A stretch of DNA of 59,547 nucleotides from an uncultured Rhodospirillales bacterium (GCA_903927615.1 CAIYNU010000091.1:1-59547), one strand, 5' to 3'; positions 17,055 to 25,794 are shown, counted from the stretch's first letter. Notes: generated by a model from the sequence alone, not told the origin. A program made the numbers and translations.

Positions 17055-18026
17055 TTACCGTGCCGCCAGTCGTTGCCGGACTTCGGCCGCGACCCGCTGG
17101 GTGTCGTCGAGCGCCCGATACCGCCAGGTGTCGAAACTGCCGTCGAACCGGCGCATGATCCCGGCATCGGTGAGCCGGTCGTGGAAGGCCTGGAACTTGG
17201 CGGAACCGCCGGCCAGCGGCACCCAATAGACCGGCTTGCCGGTGGCGCAGGCTTCGGAGACCATGGACACGCTGTCGCAGGTGACGACGATGGCGTCGGC
17301 GAGGCCAAGGAAGGCGAAATAGGGATTCTCGCCGGTGCCGTCCCACATCACCGACGGCACCTCGCGCATCCGGGCGCGGAGAATGGCTTCGTTGTCGGTG
17401 CCGGTGCGGCGCGACGGCGTGACCATCAGGCCGCCGCCGGTGCTGCGCGCAAGATGGGTGAGGCGCTCGGCAAAGTCGCCCATGACCGTCGGGGTCAGGC
17501 GATAGACGCCGTTGTCACCCCCCACCAGCACGGCCACCCGCGGGCGCGGCAAATGGTCGTAGAGCGGGCCGAGTCGGGCGGCGGCGGCGGCCAGCCGGCC
17601 GGCGGTCACCCGGTGCAGCGCGCCGTCCGTGACCAGGACGTTGGCGCCCCGAAGCCGGTCGTGCCCGGGCACCACCACCACGTCGAAATGGCCGGGGTCG
17701 ATCACCGGATCTTGAATCTGCACGGTAAAGGTGTGTCCACGACTTTGCTGACGCACCGACAGCGCCGGCACCACGCTATGGCGGCCGGTGGCGATCAGCA
17801 GATCGGGCCAGGGTGGCGAAAGTTGGTCGCCGTTTGGTCCGGTCGCGAAACTCTTACCAATGCGCAGCCATGGGCTGAGTTGCCGCCAGGGGCTTCGCAG
17901 CTTGATGCGCTTGATCACCGGAACCAAGTCCAGGGCCTCGGCCAGGCCCACGCACTGGTTCTCCATGCCCGGCTTGCCGTCGGTGACCACCCAGCAACTT
18001 GTCTGGCTCACGCGCGGATTCCTCAA
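17055..18026 (-). CDS. ELM1/DUF1022-family protein, GT-B glycosyltransferase-like
   Basis: About 323 residues. The opening CWVVTDGKPGMENQCVGLAEAL and the later SRRTGTDNEAILRARM and DAIVVTCDSVSMVSEACATG blocks are typical of the family named after plant mitochondrial fission protein ELM1. Bacterial members are common in Alphaproteobacteria. The C-terminal TCDSVSMVSEA segment resembles the nucleotide-sugar binding end of GT-B glycosyltransferases, so a transferase activity is plausible but unproven. There is no signal peptide, so it is cytoplasmic or membrane-associated. It is first in a two-gene unit with the 2OG oxygenase and is divergent from the Lrp-type regulator. Confidence 0.85.
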   Translation of the reverse strand: MRNPRVSQTSCWVVTDGKPGMENQCVGLAEALDLVPVIKRIKLRSPWRQLSPWLRIGKSFATGPNGDQLSPPWPDLLIATGRHSVVPALSVRQQSRGHTFTVQIQDPVIDPGHFDVVVVPGHDRLRGANVLVTDGALHRVTAGRLAAAAARLGPLYDHLPRPRVAVLVGGDNGVYRLTPTVMGDFAERLTHLARSTGGGLMVTPSRRTGTDNEAILRARMREVPSVMWDGTGENPYFAFLGLADAIVVTCDSVSMVSEACATGKPVYWVPLAGGSAKFQAFHDRLTDAGIMRRFDGSFDTWRYRALDDTQRVAAEVRQRLAAR

Positions 18027-18141
18027 GCGAACGTCTGGCCATCACGAGCCCCCGCCGGACACGCACGGCCGGCGTTCGCTTCGGGCCGGCCGCGATTCGG
18101 GCGTGGTCGGCATCTTAGCTCGAGGCCCCCGGGGTATTCTA

Positions 18142-18169
18142 TTGGCGACTCGGCAAAGGTCTGTATAAT
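18142..18169 (+). promoter_or_regulatory. Promoter of the Lrp/AsnC regulator gene
   Basis: TTGGCG (18142-18147) and a perfect TATAAT (18164-18169) with 16-nt spacing form a sigma-70-type promoter 39 nt before the start codon. It lies in the gap between divergent genes. Confidence 0.65.
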
Positions 18170-18207
18170 ATCGTTGCCAGACAAATTGCCGGAGCAATGC
18201 GAGACAC

Positions 18208-18720
18208 ATGCGACGGGTCAAACTCGACCGGATTGACCGGCGGATTCTCCGCGACCTTCAAGCCAACGGCCGGATGACCAATGTCGATTTGGCTCGGCGC
18301 GCCGGTATTTCGGCTCCCCCGTGCCTGCGTCGGGTCCGGGCGCTGGAGGAGGCCGGATTCATCCGGGGCTATCATGCCAACCTCAACCCAGAGGTGTTGG
18401 GCTATAGTGTTACGGTCTTCGCCCAGGTCGGCTTGTCCAGCCAGGCCGAACCGGATCTCAAGAAATTCGAGGAACTGGTGACGAGTTGGTCCCATGTTCG
18501 CGAATGCCATATGCTGGCGGGAGAGACCGATTTTCTGCTTAAGATCGTGGCCGAAGACTGGGATGACTATCAGCGATTTCTGACCACCCAGTTGACCGCG
18601 GCGCCCAATGTCAGCCACGTCAAGTCGGCCCTGGCCATTCGCTGTTCCAAGTCCTTGCCCGGGGTGCCGATCGAGGACGAGAACGGCGACGAGGAGATCG
18701 GCGAGGCGGCGGACGAATAA
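18208..18720 (+). CDS. Lrp/AsnC family transcriptional regulator
   Basis: About 170 residues. The N-terminal helix-turn-helix reads LDRIDRRILRDLQANGRMTNVDLARRAGISAPPCLRRVRALEEAGFI, the canonical AsnC-type reader head. The C-terminal RAM domain (VFAQVGLSSQAEPDLKKFEELV, HVRECHMLAGETDFLLKIV) binds amino acids and drives octamer assembly. The short acidic C-terminal tail (EDENGDEEIGEAADE) is longer than usual. The ligand is unknown; ald lies 4.3 kb upstream, and Lrp-type control of ald is common. A clear promoter sits just upstream. Confidence 0.94.
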   Translation: MRRVKLDRIDRRILRDLQANGRMTNVDLARRAGISAPPCLRRVRALEEAGFIRGYHANLNPEVLGYSVTVFAQVGLSSQAEPDLKKFEELVTSWSHVRECHMLAGETDFLLKIVAEDWDDYQRFLTTQLTAAPNVSHVKSALAIRCSKSLPGVPIEDENGDEEIGEAADE

Positions 18721-18726
18721 CCGCCG

Positions 18727-20076
18727 TTACGGCCGTTCCAGCACGAACACCAACCCGCCGACCGGCTCTTGCTTTTCGGTGCGGAGGGTGGCCGGGGTCA
18801 GGCTGACTGTCACCAACCCGGCGGCGGCGGCGGTGCGCCCCAGGTGGCCGGCGCCATGCCGGACGCGCCGGGACGGGGTCGGCACGACCCCGTCGTCCTC
18901 TTGGGCCTGTTCGACGGTGGCGGCGAGTCGACCGCCCCGGCGGAGCGCCCGGGCCACCGCCGTCAGCACCGGCCCCAGGTCGCCGAAATAGGTGAAGACA
19001 TCGGCGGCGATGATCAGGTCCCAGCGGTTCTGTTCGCGTTCCAGCACCGTCATCAGGTCACCGGCCTCCAGGTGGTGGTAAATGCCGCGCCGACGGGCCT
19101 GCTCGATCATCCGTGGCGCCAGGTCGACACCCGCCAGCACGCGGGCGTGGGCTGCGAACAGGACGCCGGCCAGCCCGGTTCCGCACCCAAGGTCGAGAAT
19201 ATCGAGCCCGCCGGCCCCTATGTCAGGTAGTGCCTGAATCGCTTCGCGCATCAGGTGCGGTGCCCGGTAGCCGAGCCGCCCGATCAGGTCGGCGTCAAAA
19301 CGCTCGGCATAGCGATCGAACAACGCCCGGACATAGAGCCGGTCGGGGGCATGGTCGGGGCTGACCGGCGGGGTGACGTGGGCCCCGGCGCTCAGGGCGG
19401 CCTGGGCCCCTGCGGCCTCGGGGCTGGTGTCTTCGGCGAAGGTCAGGCAGCGGCGCCAGGCGGCGACCGCCTTGACCGTTTCGCCCAGGCGCTGCCAGGC
19501 GCGGCCGATCTGGAAATGCAGGGCGGCGTGGTCGGGAACCCGGCGGAGGGTCGGTTGGGCCAGTTCCAGGGCGGCCAGGGGGTCGTTCTGATCGGTGAGC
19601 AGTCCGACCAGGGTCGCGGCGGCGTCCGCCTGGCCGGGGTCGCCCAGGACCACCTCGCGCAACGCCGTCGCCGCCGCCGCCGAGTCGCCGAGGCGGAGGA
19701 GTTGGTCAGCCAGAATCCGGTGCGCCGGCGCGCTGCCCGGACACAGGGTCAGCCAGCGGCGGCAGGTGGCCGCCGCCGCCGCCGGCTCGCCGCAGGCTGC
19801 CTCCGCGGCGGCCAATGCGGCGAGGCGGAACGGGAGGCCCGGATCGAGGGTGTCGGCCCGGGTCAGGGCCGCCACCGCTTCCCGGGGGCGGCCGGTTTCC
19901 GCCAGCACCGCGCCGAGCCCGCCCCAGGCCTCGGCGCAGGCGGGGTCGACGGCGATCGCCTGGGAAAACCGGCTTTCGGCTCCGGTCAGATCGTCGGCGT
20001 AGCGGCAGTCATGACCCAGGGCGAGCAGCGCGGCAACAGTGAACGCCGAATCGGCGGGCGGTGGCATGGCGCTCAT
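18727..20076 (-). CDS. TPR-repeat protein with C-terminal SAM methyltransferase domain
   Basis: About 449 residues in two parts. Residues about 15-215 are tetratricopeptide-like repeats (AESRFSQAIAVDPACAEAWGGLGAVLAETGRPREAVAALTRA and later units). Residues about 240-445 are a class I methyltransferase with motif I LDILDLGCGTGLAGVLFA, a VDLAPRMIEQARRRG acidic loop and WDLIIAADVFTYFGDL. The TPR part probably picks the substrate, which is unknown. The start at 20076 (or the ATG at 20067) is inferred from where the repeats begin; an upstream frame is spurious. It ends 7 nt from the convergent Lrp gene. Confidence 0.85.
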   Translation of the reverse strand: MSAMPPPADSAFTVAALLALGHDCRYADDLTGAESRFSQAIAVDPACAEAWGGLGAVLAETGRPREAVAALTRADTLDPGLPFRLAALAAAEAACGEPAAAAATCRRWLTLCPGSAPAHRILADQLLRLGDSAAAATALREVVLGDPGQADAAATLVGLLTDQNDPLAALELAQPTLRRVPDHAALHFQIGRAWQRLGETVKAVAAWRRCLTFAEDTSPEAAGAQAALSAGAHVTPPVSPDHAPDRLYVRALFDRYAERFDADLIGRLGYRAPHLMREAIQALPDIGAGGLDILDLGCGTGLAGVLFAAHARVLAGVDLAPRMIEQARRRGIYHHLEAGDLMTVLEREQNRWDLIIAADVFTYFGDLGPVLTAVARALRRGGRLAATVEQAQEDDGVVPTPSRRVRHGAGHLGRTAAAAGLVTVSLTPATLRTEKQEPVGGLVFVLERP

Positions 20077-20604
20077 GGGGGGCAGCCCTTGGGGTAATGG
20101 GGTGCGAATCGACTTCCCTGTGGCATTGTTATGCCGCCGCCCGTGATCTCCCGCAAGGGTCGGGGCGGCGAATCGCCCGGGCAATAGTTCCCCCATGTCC
20201 CGGGGGCTGGCGAGACCAATCCCGGGGCAGGGATTCAACGCTCAGCATTGGTAAAAGTCCCTGGGCAACATCCTCGAGTCGGTTCGCGCCGAGAGGGCCG
20301 CTAATGCCCGGAGATTCGGGGCGATTCCTGGACGTCGGGGGGGGCCGGTTCCTTACCGATTGGTTAATTGGCCGCTGTTCTACGAATTGATCGCATCCAT
20401 TTTGAAAAAAACTGATTGACCATCCGTAAAGTTTTTGTCAAAGCTAATAGTGGCGTTAGCAAGTGCAACGCCATGGTCCTTTGGGGAGGCGGCTTCCGGA
20501 TCAAGACGGATGCCGATGATTCAAGGGCGTGCCTCCCGGCACCCACCCGCCCGCAAGCGGGTTAACGACAGCCCTTCGCAGGAAGGGCTCAGACAGGGAG
20601 AACG
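20077..20604. other. Divergent intergenic region with hairpins
   Basis: No supported gene. Three inverted repeats are visible. TGGCGTT/AACGCCA lies at 20451-20473 and CCCGC/GCGGG at 20550-20561. An 8-bp stem AGCCCTTC/GAAGGGCT (20570-20589, loop GCAG) ends just before the ribosome-binding site AGGGAG of the transglycosylase gene. The T-rich stretch near 20385-20440 is the most promoter-like part. Confidence 0.5.
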
Positions 20605-21270
20605 ATGATGACGGTACCAGCGCACCGAGCGCGGCCAATGGCCGGCGGCCTAGTTGCCCTGATTGTTGGGCTCGGACTTTCACAGCAGCTGGTGTCGCCG
20701 GCGTTGGCAAGCGAGAATGATTGCCATACCAATACCTCGGTGGTCGAACGCCAGCTTCACATTCCCAACGGTTTGCTTCTTGCCATATCCCTCGTGGAAA
20801 GCGGGGTTGACGGCGTCCCCCAGCCCAACGCGCTCTCATTCGGTGAGCGCTCCCTGGTCGCCCGCAGTCGGGACGACGCGGTGCATCGGCTGGAGACTGC
20901 CAATGGCGGGGTTCGTAATGACGCCTATGTCGGTTGCATGCAGCTCTCGGTCCGCCATCACCGGAGCGCCTTTCATTCGCTGGACAAGATGATGGATCCG
21001 CGGGCCAATATCTGGTACGCCGGGCGGATGCTGCTGCGCTTGCGCGGCGAGACCGGCAATTGGTCGCGGGCCGTGGCGCGCTATCAGGGCGGTTCGCAAC
21101 GCCAGTCCCATGCTTATGTGTGCCGGGTCTGGAATCATCTGGCGGAACTCGATTGGAACAGCGCCAAGACGCTGGAGCCCCGTCGCTGCGGCGAGATGTC
21201 GCCACCGGAGATCGCACCCAAGACCCGTCGGGCCTTCCATCAGGCCCAGGTTGCGGCGGCGCCGGAATAA
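20605..21270 (+). CDS. Lytic transglycosylase-like (SLT) protein
   Basis: About 221 residues with an N-terminal signal peptide (GGLVALIVGLGLSQQLVSPALASE) and a lysozyme-like SLT domain. The catalytic Glu is in LLLAISLVESGVDG (near residue 65). YVGCMQLS corresponds to the GlmQi-type motif, and NIWYAGRMLLRLRGETGNWSRAVARYQGG is the family helix-plus-YxGG block. It should cleave peptidoglycan glycan strands to anhydromuropeptides in the periplasm. Two ATG codons in tandem (20605, 20608) follow AGGGAG. A hairpin just upstream of that site might tune translation. The C-terminal 35 residues look disordered. Confidence 0.85.
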   Translation: MMTVPAHRARPMAGGLVALIVGLGLSQQLVSPALASENDCHTNTSVVERQLHIPNGLLLAISLVESGVDGVPQPNALSFGERSLVARSRDDAVHRLETANGGVRNDAYVGCMQLSVRHHRSAFHSLDKMMDPRANIWYAGRMLLRLRGETGNWSRAVARYQGGSQRQSHAYVCRVWNHLAELDWNSAKTLEPRRCGEMSPPEIAPKTRRAFHQAQVAAAPE

Positions 21271-21475
21271 GACCCAGGGGCCTTGTCCCCTCCCGGGAGA
21301 CGGTGGCCTTCGGCCCCGTCACCCCCATTTTCTCTATTCTGTGGCAATCGCCGAACCAGGCGGCTATCGTCCGGCCCGATGGGAACGCGTGCGCGGCTGC
21401 ATCGGACGTTCCGGACGTCGGCGGCCGGCCGGTTCCCAGGGTGGCGCTGGCGCGCATCTTGGAGTAAGGCCGGTC

Positions 21476-24088
21476 ATGAAAGCGTCTGATATTCGGAGCC
21501 GTTTCCTCGATTTTTTCCAGGCGCGCGGACATACGCTGGTCAAACCCGGCAATATCATCCCGGCCAATGATCCGACGCTGCTGTTCACCAACGCCGGCAT
21601 GAACCAGTTCAAGGATGCGCTGCTGGGCCGCGAAAAGCGGTCCTACAGCCGGGCCCTGTCGTGCCAGCCCTGCATGCGGGTTGGCGGCAAGCACAACGAT
21701 CTTGACGCGGTGGGCAAAGACGGGCGCCACCACACTTGGTTCGAGATGCTGGGCAACTGGTCGTTCGGCGACTATTACAAAGAAGAAGCCATCTGTTATG
21801 CCTGGGACTTGGTCACGCGGGACTATGGGGTGGACACGTCGCGGATTTACGCGGCGGTGTATAAGGACGACGACGAGTCCTGGGGGCTGTGGAAAAAGAT
21901 TGCGGGTCTGCCCGACAGCCGGATCGTGCGGCTGGGCGACGTAGCCCAGGGCGACGAAGAGAATTTCTGGTCCATGGGGCCGACCGGTCCCTGCGGCCCC
22001 TGCACCGAGCTGTACATCGATCAGGGCGAGGCGTTCGGTCCCGACGTGGTTGGCGGCCCGACCGACCGGTATCTGGAATTCTGGAATCTGGTGTTCATGG
22101 AGTTCGACCGCCAGGAAGACGGCTCGATGCTGCCGTTGCCCATGAGGAGCGTCGATACCGGCATGGGGCTGGAGCGCATCTCGGCGATCCTTCAGGGCAA
22201 GACCAACGTCTTCCACACCGATCTGTTCATGCCGATCATCGCCGAGGTGTGCGAACGGACCGGCCGCGACTTCACCGGCACCGATGCGCCGGCCATGTGC
22301 GTGGTCGCCGACCATATCCGCGGACTGACCTTCGTGCTGAATGACGGCGGCGAGTTCGACCGGGTCGGCCGCGGCTACGTGCTGCGCCGGATTCTGCGCC
22401 GGGCGGTGCTGCATGGCGACCAGTTGGGGATGAAGGAACCGTGGCTCTACACGCTGGTGCCGACGGTGGTGGCCACCACCGGCGCCTACCCGATTCCGGC
22501 CGAGCGGATGGCCATCATCCAGGCGACCATCCGCGACGAAGAAGCCAAGTTCTTCCGGACCCTCGATCGGGGACTGATCACCTTTAACCGGGTGGTCGAG
22601 GACACCCGGAGCGCGGGCTCCCGGGTGATCAGCGGCCCGGCGGCCTTTCAGCTTTACGATACCTATGGCTTTCCGGTGGACCTGACCCGCATCCTGGCCG
22701 AACAGCAGGCGATGGAAGTGGACAGCGCCGGCTTCGACCAGGAGTTGGAGCAGCAACGGTCGCGATCCAAGGCGGCGCAGGATTTCTACGACGCCGGCGG
22801 CTGGGTTCCGGTGGGCGAGGGCAGCGACGGCGGTTTTGCCGGCTATGATCTGGCGGCGCTGGATGTCCGGGTGCTGCGGTATCGGCCCCGGGCCGATGGC
22901 GGCGTCGATCTGATCCTGGACCGCACCCCCTTCTACATCGAAGGCGGCGGCGAGCAGACCGATCAGGGCCGGTTGGTCGGCAAGGCGGTGGACCTGGCGG
23001 TGGACGAGGTTCGGCGGATCGACGTCGGCGTGGTTCACGGCGCCCGCTGGCTGCGGGGCGGCATTGACGACCTGACGGCCGACCCGCTGCTGGTGGCCGA
23101 GGTGGATCGGGGCCGGCGGCAGGCCAAGGCCGCCCACCACACCGCGACCCACTTGCTCCACGCCGCGTTGCACGAGATCGTTGATCCGGGCGCCCGCCAG
23201 ATGGGATCGTTGGTGGCTTCGGATCGGTTGCGTTTTGATTTCGCGGCATCCCGGGCGCTGACCGCCGACGAATTGGCGCGCATCGAGGATCGGGTCAATG
23301 GCTGGATTCTGGACGACCACCCGGTGACCAAACAGCTCGACGTGCCCTACACCGAGGCGGTGGCGCGGGGCGCGATGGCGTTCTTTTCCGAGAATTATGG
23401 CGAAACCGTGCGGGTGGTTGAGGTGCCGACGGTCAGCCTGGAGCTGTGCGGCGGCAACCATGTGGCCCGGACCGGCGAAATCGGCAGCTTCCTGGTCCTG
23501 TCGGAACAGAGCGTCGGGGCCGGGGTGCGGCGAATCGAAGCCGTGACTCACCGGGCCGCGGTGTCCCGGGTGCGCGAGGTCCGCGAGTTGCTGGCGGCGT
23601 CGGCCTCGGTGCTTAACATCCCGATCGAACAATTGCCCGGCCGGATCACCCAGCTTGCCGAGGACCTGAAGAAGCTGGCCAAGGACAAGGACCAGCTCTC
23701 GCGCCAAGCCTTGACCGGCAAGGGTGCCGACGCCCTGCTGGACGGCGCCGAAACCGTGGCCGGCGTGCTGATCCAGGTGAAATTGGTGCCCGGCGCCGAT
23801 CCCAATCTGTTGAAGCAGGTCCTGGACACGCTCCGCAACCAGCATGCCGGGGGCGTCTTCGTGCTGATCACCGAGGCCGAGGGCCGCGGCAGCATCCTGA
23901 TTGGCTCCGGCGCCGATGCGGTCAAGCGCGGCCTCAAGGCCGGCGATTTGGCCCGGGATATTGCCCGGCAGGTTGGCTCGGGCGGCGGCGGCCGTCCCGA
24001 TTTCGCTCAGACCGGGTTCAAGGGCATCGACGCCGCGGCGGTGGTGGAAATTGCCTGGAAGACGGTGCGCGCGGCGGTCGGGGGCTGA
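21476..24088 (+). CDS. alaS: Alanyl-tRNA synthetase
   Basis: About 870 residues, close to the E. coli enzyme. It charges tRNA-Ala and clears mischarged Ser/Gly-tRNA. The start MKASDIRSRFLDFFQARGHT and the class II core (FTNAGMNQFKDALLG, CMRVGGKHNDLDAVG, RHHTWFEMLGNWSFGDY, DTGMGLERI) are intact. The editing domain has HHTATHLLHAALHE and CGGNHVARTGEIG, supplying the zinc ligands. The C-terminal DHHA1-like region ends with VGSGGGGRPDFAQTG. The ATG at 21476 has GGAG 11 nt upstream and is followed by the canonical N-terminus; the open frame before it is not coding. It is convergent with the decarboxylase gene, with a repeat element between them. Confidence 0.98.
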   Translation: MKASDIRSRFLDFFQARGHTLVKPGNIIPANDPTLLFTNAGMNQFKDALLGREKRSYSRALSCQPCMRVGGKHNDLDAVGKDGRHHTWFEMLGNWSFGDYYKEEAICYAWDLVTRDYGVDTSRIYAAVYKDDDESWGLWKKIAGLPDSRIVRLGDVAQGDEENFWSMGPTGPCGPCTELYIDQGEAFGPDVVGGPTDRYLEFWNLVFMEFDRQEDGSMLPLPMRSVDTGMGLERISAILQGKTNVFHTDLFMPIIAEVCERTGRDFTGTDAPAMCVVADHIRGLTFVLNDGGEFDRVGRGYVLRRILRRAVLHGDQLGMKEPWLYTLVPTVVATTGAYPIPAERMAIIQATIRDEEAKFFRTLDRGLITFNRVVEDTRSAGSRVISGPAAFQLYDTYGFPVDLTRILAEQQAMEVDSAGFDQELEQQRSRSKAAQDFYDAGGWVPVGEGSDGGFAGYDLAALDVRVLRYRPRADGGVDLILDRTPFYIEGGGEQTDQGRLVGKAVDLAVDEVRRIDVGVVHGARWLRGGIDDLTADPLLVAEVDRGRRQAKAAHHTATHLLHAALHEIVDPGARQMGSLVASDRLRFDFAASRALTADELARIEDRVNGWILDDHPVTKQLDVPYTEAVARGAMAFFSENYGETVRVVEVPTVSLELCGGNHVARTGEIGSFLVLSEQSVGAGVRRIEAVTHRAAVSRVREVRELLAASASVLNIPIEQLPGRITQLAEDLKKLAKDKDQLSRQALTGKGADALLDGAETVAGVLIQVKLVPGADPNLLKQVLDTLRNQHAGGVFVLITEAEGRGSILIGSGADAVKRGLKAGDLARDIARQVGSGGGGRPDFAQTGFKGIDAAAVVEIAWKTVRAAVGG

Positions 24089-24160
24089 GGCGGGGGGCTT
24101 ATTGTGCAGGGCTGTGCCCTGCACCCGCCCGGAGTCGCCTCCTGGATATCATCACGTTAG

Positions 24161-24213
24161 GGGTTCAAAGGGCCGACCGGCCCTTTGCGGGTGTGCGCAG
24201 AGCCCACAAAGTC
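24161..24213. repeat. Dispersed repeat element, copy 1 (one unit)
   Basis: Begins GGGTTCAAAGGGCCG. It forms a perfect hairpin AAAGGGCC-GACC-GGCCCTTT (24167-24186), then one diverged unit ending in AGCCCACAAAGTCGT. The same element with three units lies at 39947-40060. Both copies sit between convergent genes, where they could work as two-way transcript ends. Nothing else was seen between alaS and the decarboxylase gene. Confidence 0.75.
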
Positions 24214-24289
24214 GTCTTGATTCAAACGCATCCCCCACCCGAGCGCCCATGGGGCCGTGGCCCCAAACCCCGGCCGGTGGAGGCGGGGC

Positions 24290-25417
24290 CTAAATATAGT
24301 ACTCCTGCAACGGCGGAAAGCCGTTGAAGCCGATGGACGCATAGGTGGTGGTGTAGGCGCCGGTGGCGAGGATTTGCAGGCGGTCGCCGATCCGCAGATC
24401 CAGGGGCAGGCGGTAGTCGGCGCGTTCGTAAAGGACGTCGGCGCTGTCGCAACTGGGGCCGGCCAGAATCACCCGTTCGGTTTGGCCGGTGCGGTCGCAG
24501 TGGATCGGGTACTGGATCGCTTCGTCCATGGTTTCGGCCAGGCCGCCAAACTTGCCCACGTCGAGATAGACCCAGCGGCGGTCATCGTCGGCGGATTTGT
24601 GGGCGATCAGCACCACTTCACTTTCGATCACGCCGGCATTGCCGACCATGGCCCGACCGGGCTCGACGATGGTTTCGGGAATCCGGTTGCCGAAATGGGT
24701 GCGCAGCGCCTTGAAGATGGCCGCGCCGTAGGCTTCGGCCGAAGGGACGTCGTTGCGGTAGCGGGTGGGGAAGCCGCCGCCGAGATTGACCATCTTCAGT
24801 TCGACGCCCTCGGCTTCCAACTCCCGGAACAGCTGGGCGGTGGCGGCGAGCGCGGCATTCCATTGGCTGGGGTCGCGCTGCTGGGAGCCGACATGGAACG
24901 AGACCCCGAACGGCACCACGCCCAGGCCGGGGGCGCGCAACAGCAGGTCCCGGGCCATGGCCTCGTCGCACCCGAATTTCCGGGACAACGGCCATTCCGC
25001 ACCATCTCCGCTGGTGGCAATGCGGCAGAACACCCGGGCGCCCGGGGCCGCGGCGGCGATCTTCTCCAACTCGGCGATGCTGTCGAAGGCGAACAGGCGG
25101 ATGCCGCGGTCGTAGGCGCGGGCGATATCCACCTGCTTTTTGATGGTGTTGCCGTAAGAGATGCAGTTGGGGTGGGCGCCCGCGGCCAGCACCATGTCGA
25201 TCTCCTGGACACTGGCGGTGTCGAACGACGAGCCCAGCCGGACCAGCAGTTGCAGGATGTGCGGCGCCGGATTGGCCTTGACCGCATAATAAATGCGAGC
25301 ATCGGGCAGCGCCGTGGCCAAAGCGGTGTAATTCTCTTCCACAACGTCCAGGTCCAGGACCAGGCAAGGCGTTGCCGGACGTCGCTCCGCAAAAAAGCGC
25401 GCGATTTTCTCGTTCAT
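24290..25417 (-). CDS. Ornithine/lysine-type decarboxylase (PLP fold III)
   Basis: About 375 residues, the size of the alanine-racemase-fold ornithine decarboxylases common in Alphaproteobacteria. The PLP lysine lies in IYYAVKANP (K47). Other signatures are FDTASVQEIDMVLAAG, FHVGSQQRDPSQW, MVNLGGGFPTRY, EPGRAMVGNAG and GPSCDSADVLYE, the last giving the catalytic Cys/Asp pair of the partner subunit. It should make putrescine from ornithine and perhaps cadaverine from lysine; the sequence alone does not settle this. GGAG lies 7 nt before the ATG. A small reading frame and hairpin in its leader suggest translational or attenuation control. Confidence 0.92.
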   Translation of the reverse strand: MNEKIARFFAERRPATPCLVLDLDVVEENYTALATALPDARIYYAVKANPAPHILQLLVRLGSSFDTASVQEIDMVLAAGAHPNCISYGNTIKKQVDIARAYDRGIRLFAFDSIAELEKIAAAAPGARVFCRIATSGDGAEWPLSRKFGCDEAMARDLLLRAPGLGVVPFGVSFHVGSQQRDPSQWNAALAATAQLFRELEAEGVELKMVNLGGGFPTRYRNDVPSAEAYGAAIFKALRTHFGNRIPETIVEPGRAMVGNAGVIESEVVLIAHKSADDDRRWVYLDVGKFGGLAETMDEAIQYPIHCDRTGQTERVILAGPSCDSADVLYERADYRLPLDLRIGDRLQILATGAYTTTYASIGFNGFPPLQEYYI

Positions 25418-25476
25418 CCCGATCTCCAGGATAAAGCGGTTATGTCAACGGGTGAGTATGCCGGGGTCTTGTTGCA

Positions 25477-25498
25477 CGAACGCGCAATTACGCGTTCG
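25477..25498 (-). promoter_or_regulatory. Leader hairpin upstream of the decarboxylase gene
   Basis: Perfect 8-bp inverted repeat (CGAACGCG/CGCGTTCG) with a 6-nt loop, 60 nt before the decarboxylase start. The stop codon of the preceding small frame falls in the loop. No T-run follows, so control by masking the ribosome-binding site or by ribosome stalling fits better than a simple intrinsic terminator. Confidence 0.55.
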
Positions 25499-25604
25499 CG
25501 CCCGTACTTATCGGTCTGACGGGACTGACCGGGGCCGACAACGCCGGCTCGGATCGAGGAGTCTGACGGGACGGCGGGAACCCACCGACAACAACATGAA
25601 ACAT
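25488..25604 (-). CDS. Putative 38-residue leader peptide before the decarboxylase
   Basis: A short frame starting at the ATG at 25604 with an excellent TTGGAGG site 5 nt upstream. It ends in TAA inside the loop of the leader hairpin, 70 nt before the decarboxylase start. The peptide begins MFHVVVGGFPPSRQTPRSEP and is rich in Pro, Ser and Arg. Known speF-type ornithine decarboxylase genes are controlled by leader elements, including an ornithine-sensing arrest peptide in enterobacteria; this peptide does not resemble that one. Function as a leader is inferred from position and ribosome-binding site only. The rest of 25605-25794 shows no further gene. Confidence 0.45.
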   Translation of the reverse strand: MFHVVVGGFPPSRQTPRSEPALSAPVSPVRPISTGANA

Positions 25605-25794
25605 CGTAACCTCCAAGTCGGTCGCCTTATTCGGGCGGCGGGTCGGGGATACGCGTTACGTCGTTGCATAACCACTTCTCGAGCAGGTCGAGGGCGGGCC
25701 AGCGGCACGTGCGCTTGCGAGTGAGCCGTAGATACGTCGAACCGGCGGGCTTGAAAAGGGGAAAAAAACGCCCAGGACAAAAATTTCGCTTCTG

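Noticed and set aside
20501-24124. Very long open frame antisense to alaS
   Set aside because: It lies opposite an intact alaS, is rich in His, Gln, Gly and Arg, and has no recognisable domain. It is an artefact of third-position GC bias.
24161-24172. GGGTTCAAAG as a tRNA T-loop
   Set aside because: It is part of a hairpin repeat found twice; no acceptor stem, D-loop or anticodon arm can be built around it.
25508-25669. Arg-rich alternative frame in the decarboxylase leader
   Set aside because: Its start has only a weak GAGAAG site, while the overlapping 38-codon frame starts after TTGGAGG and ends at the hairpin. Kept only as a lesser possibility.
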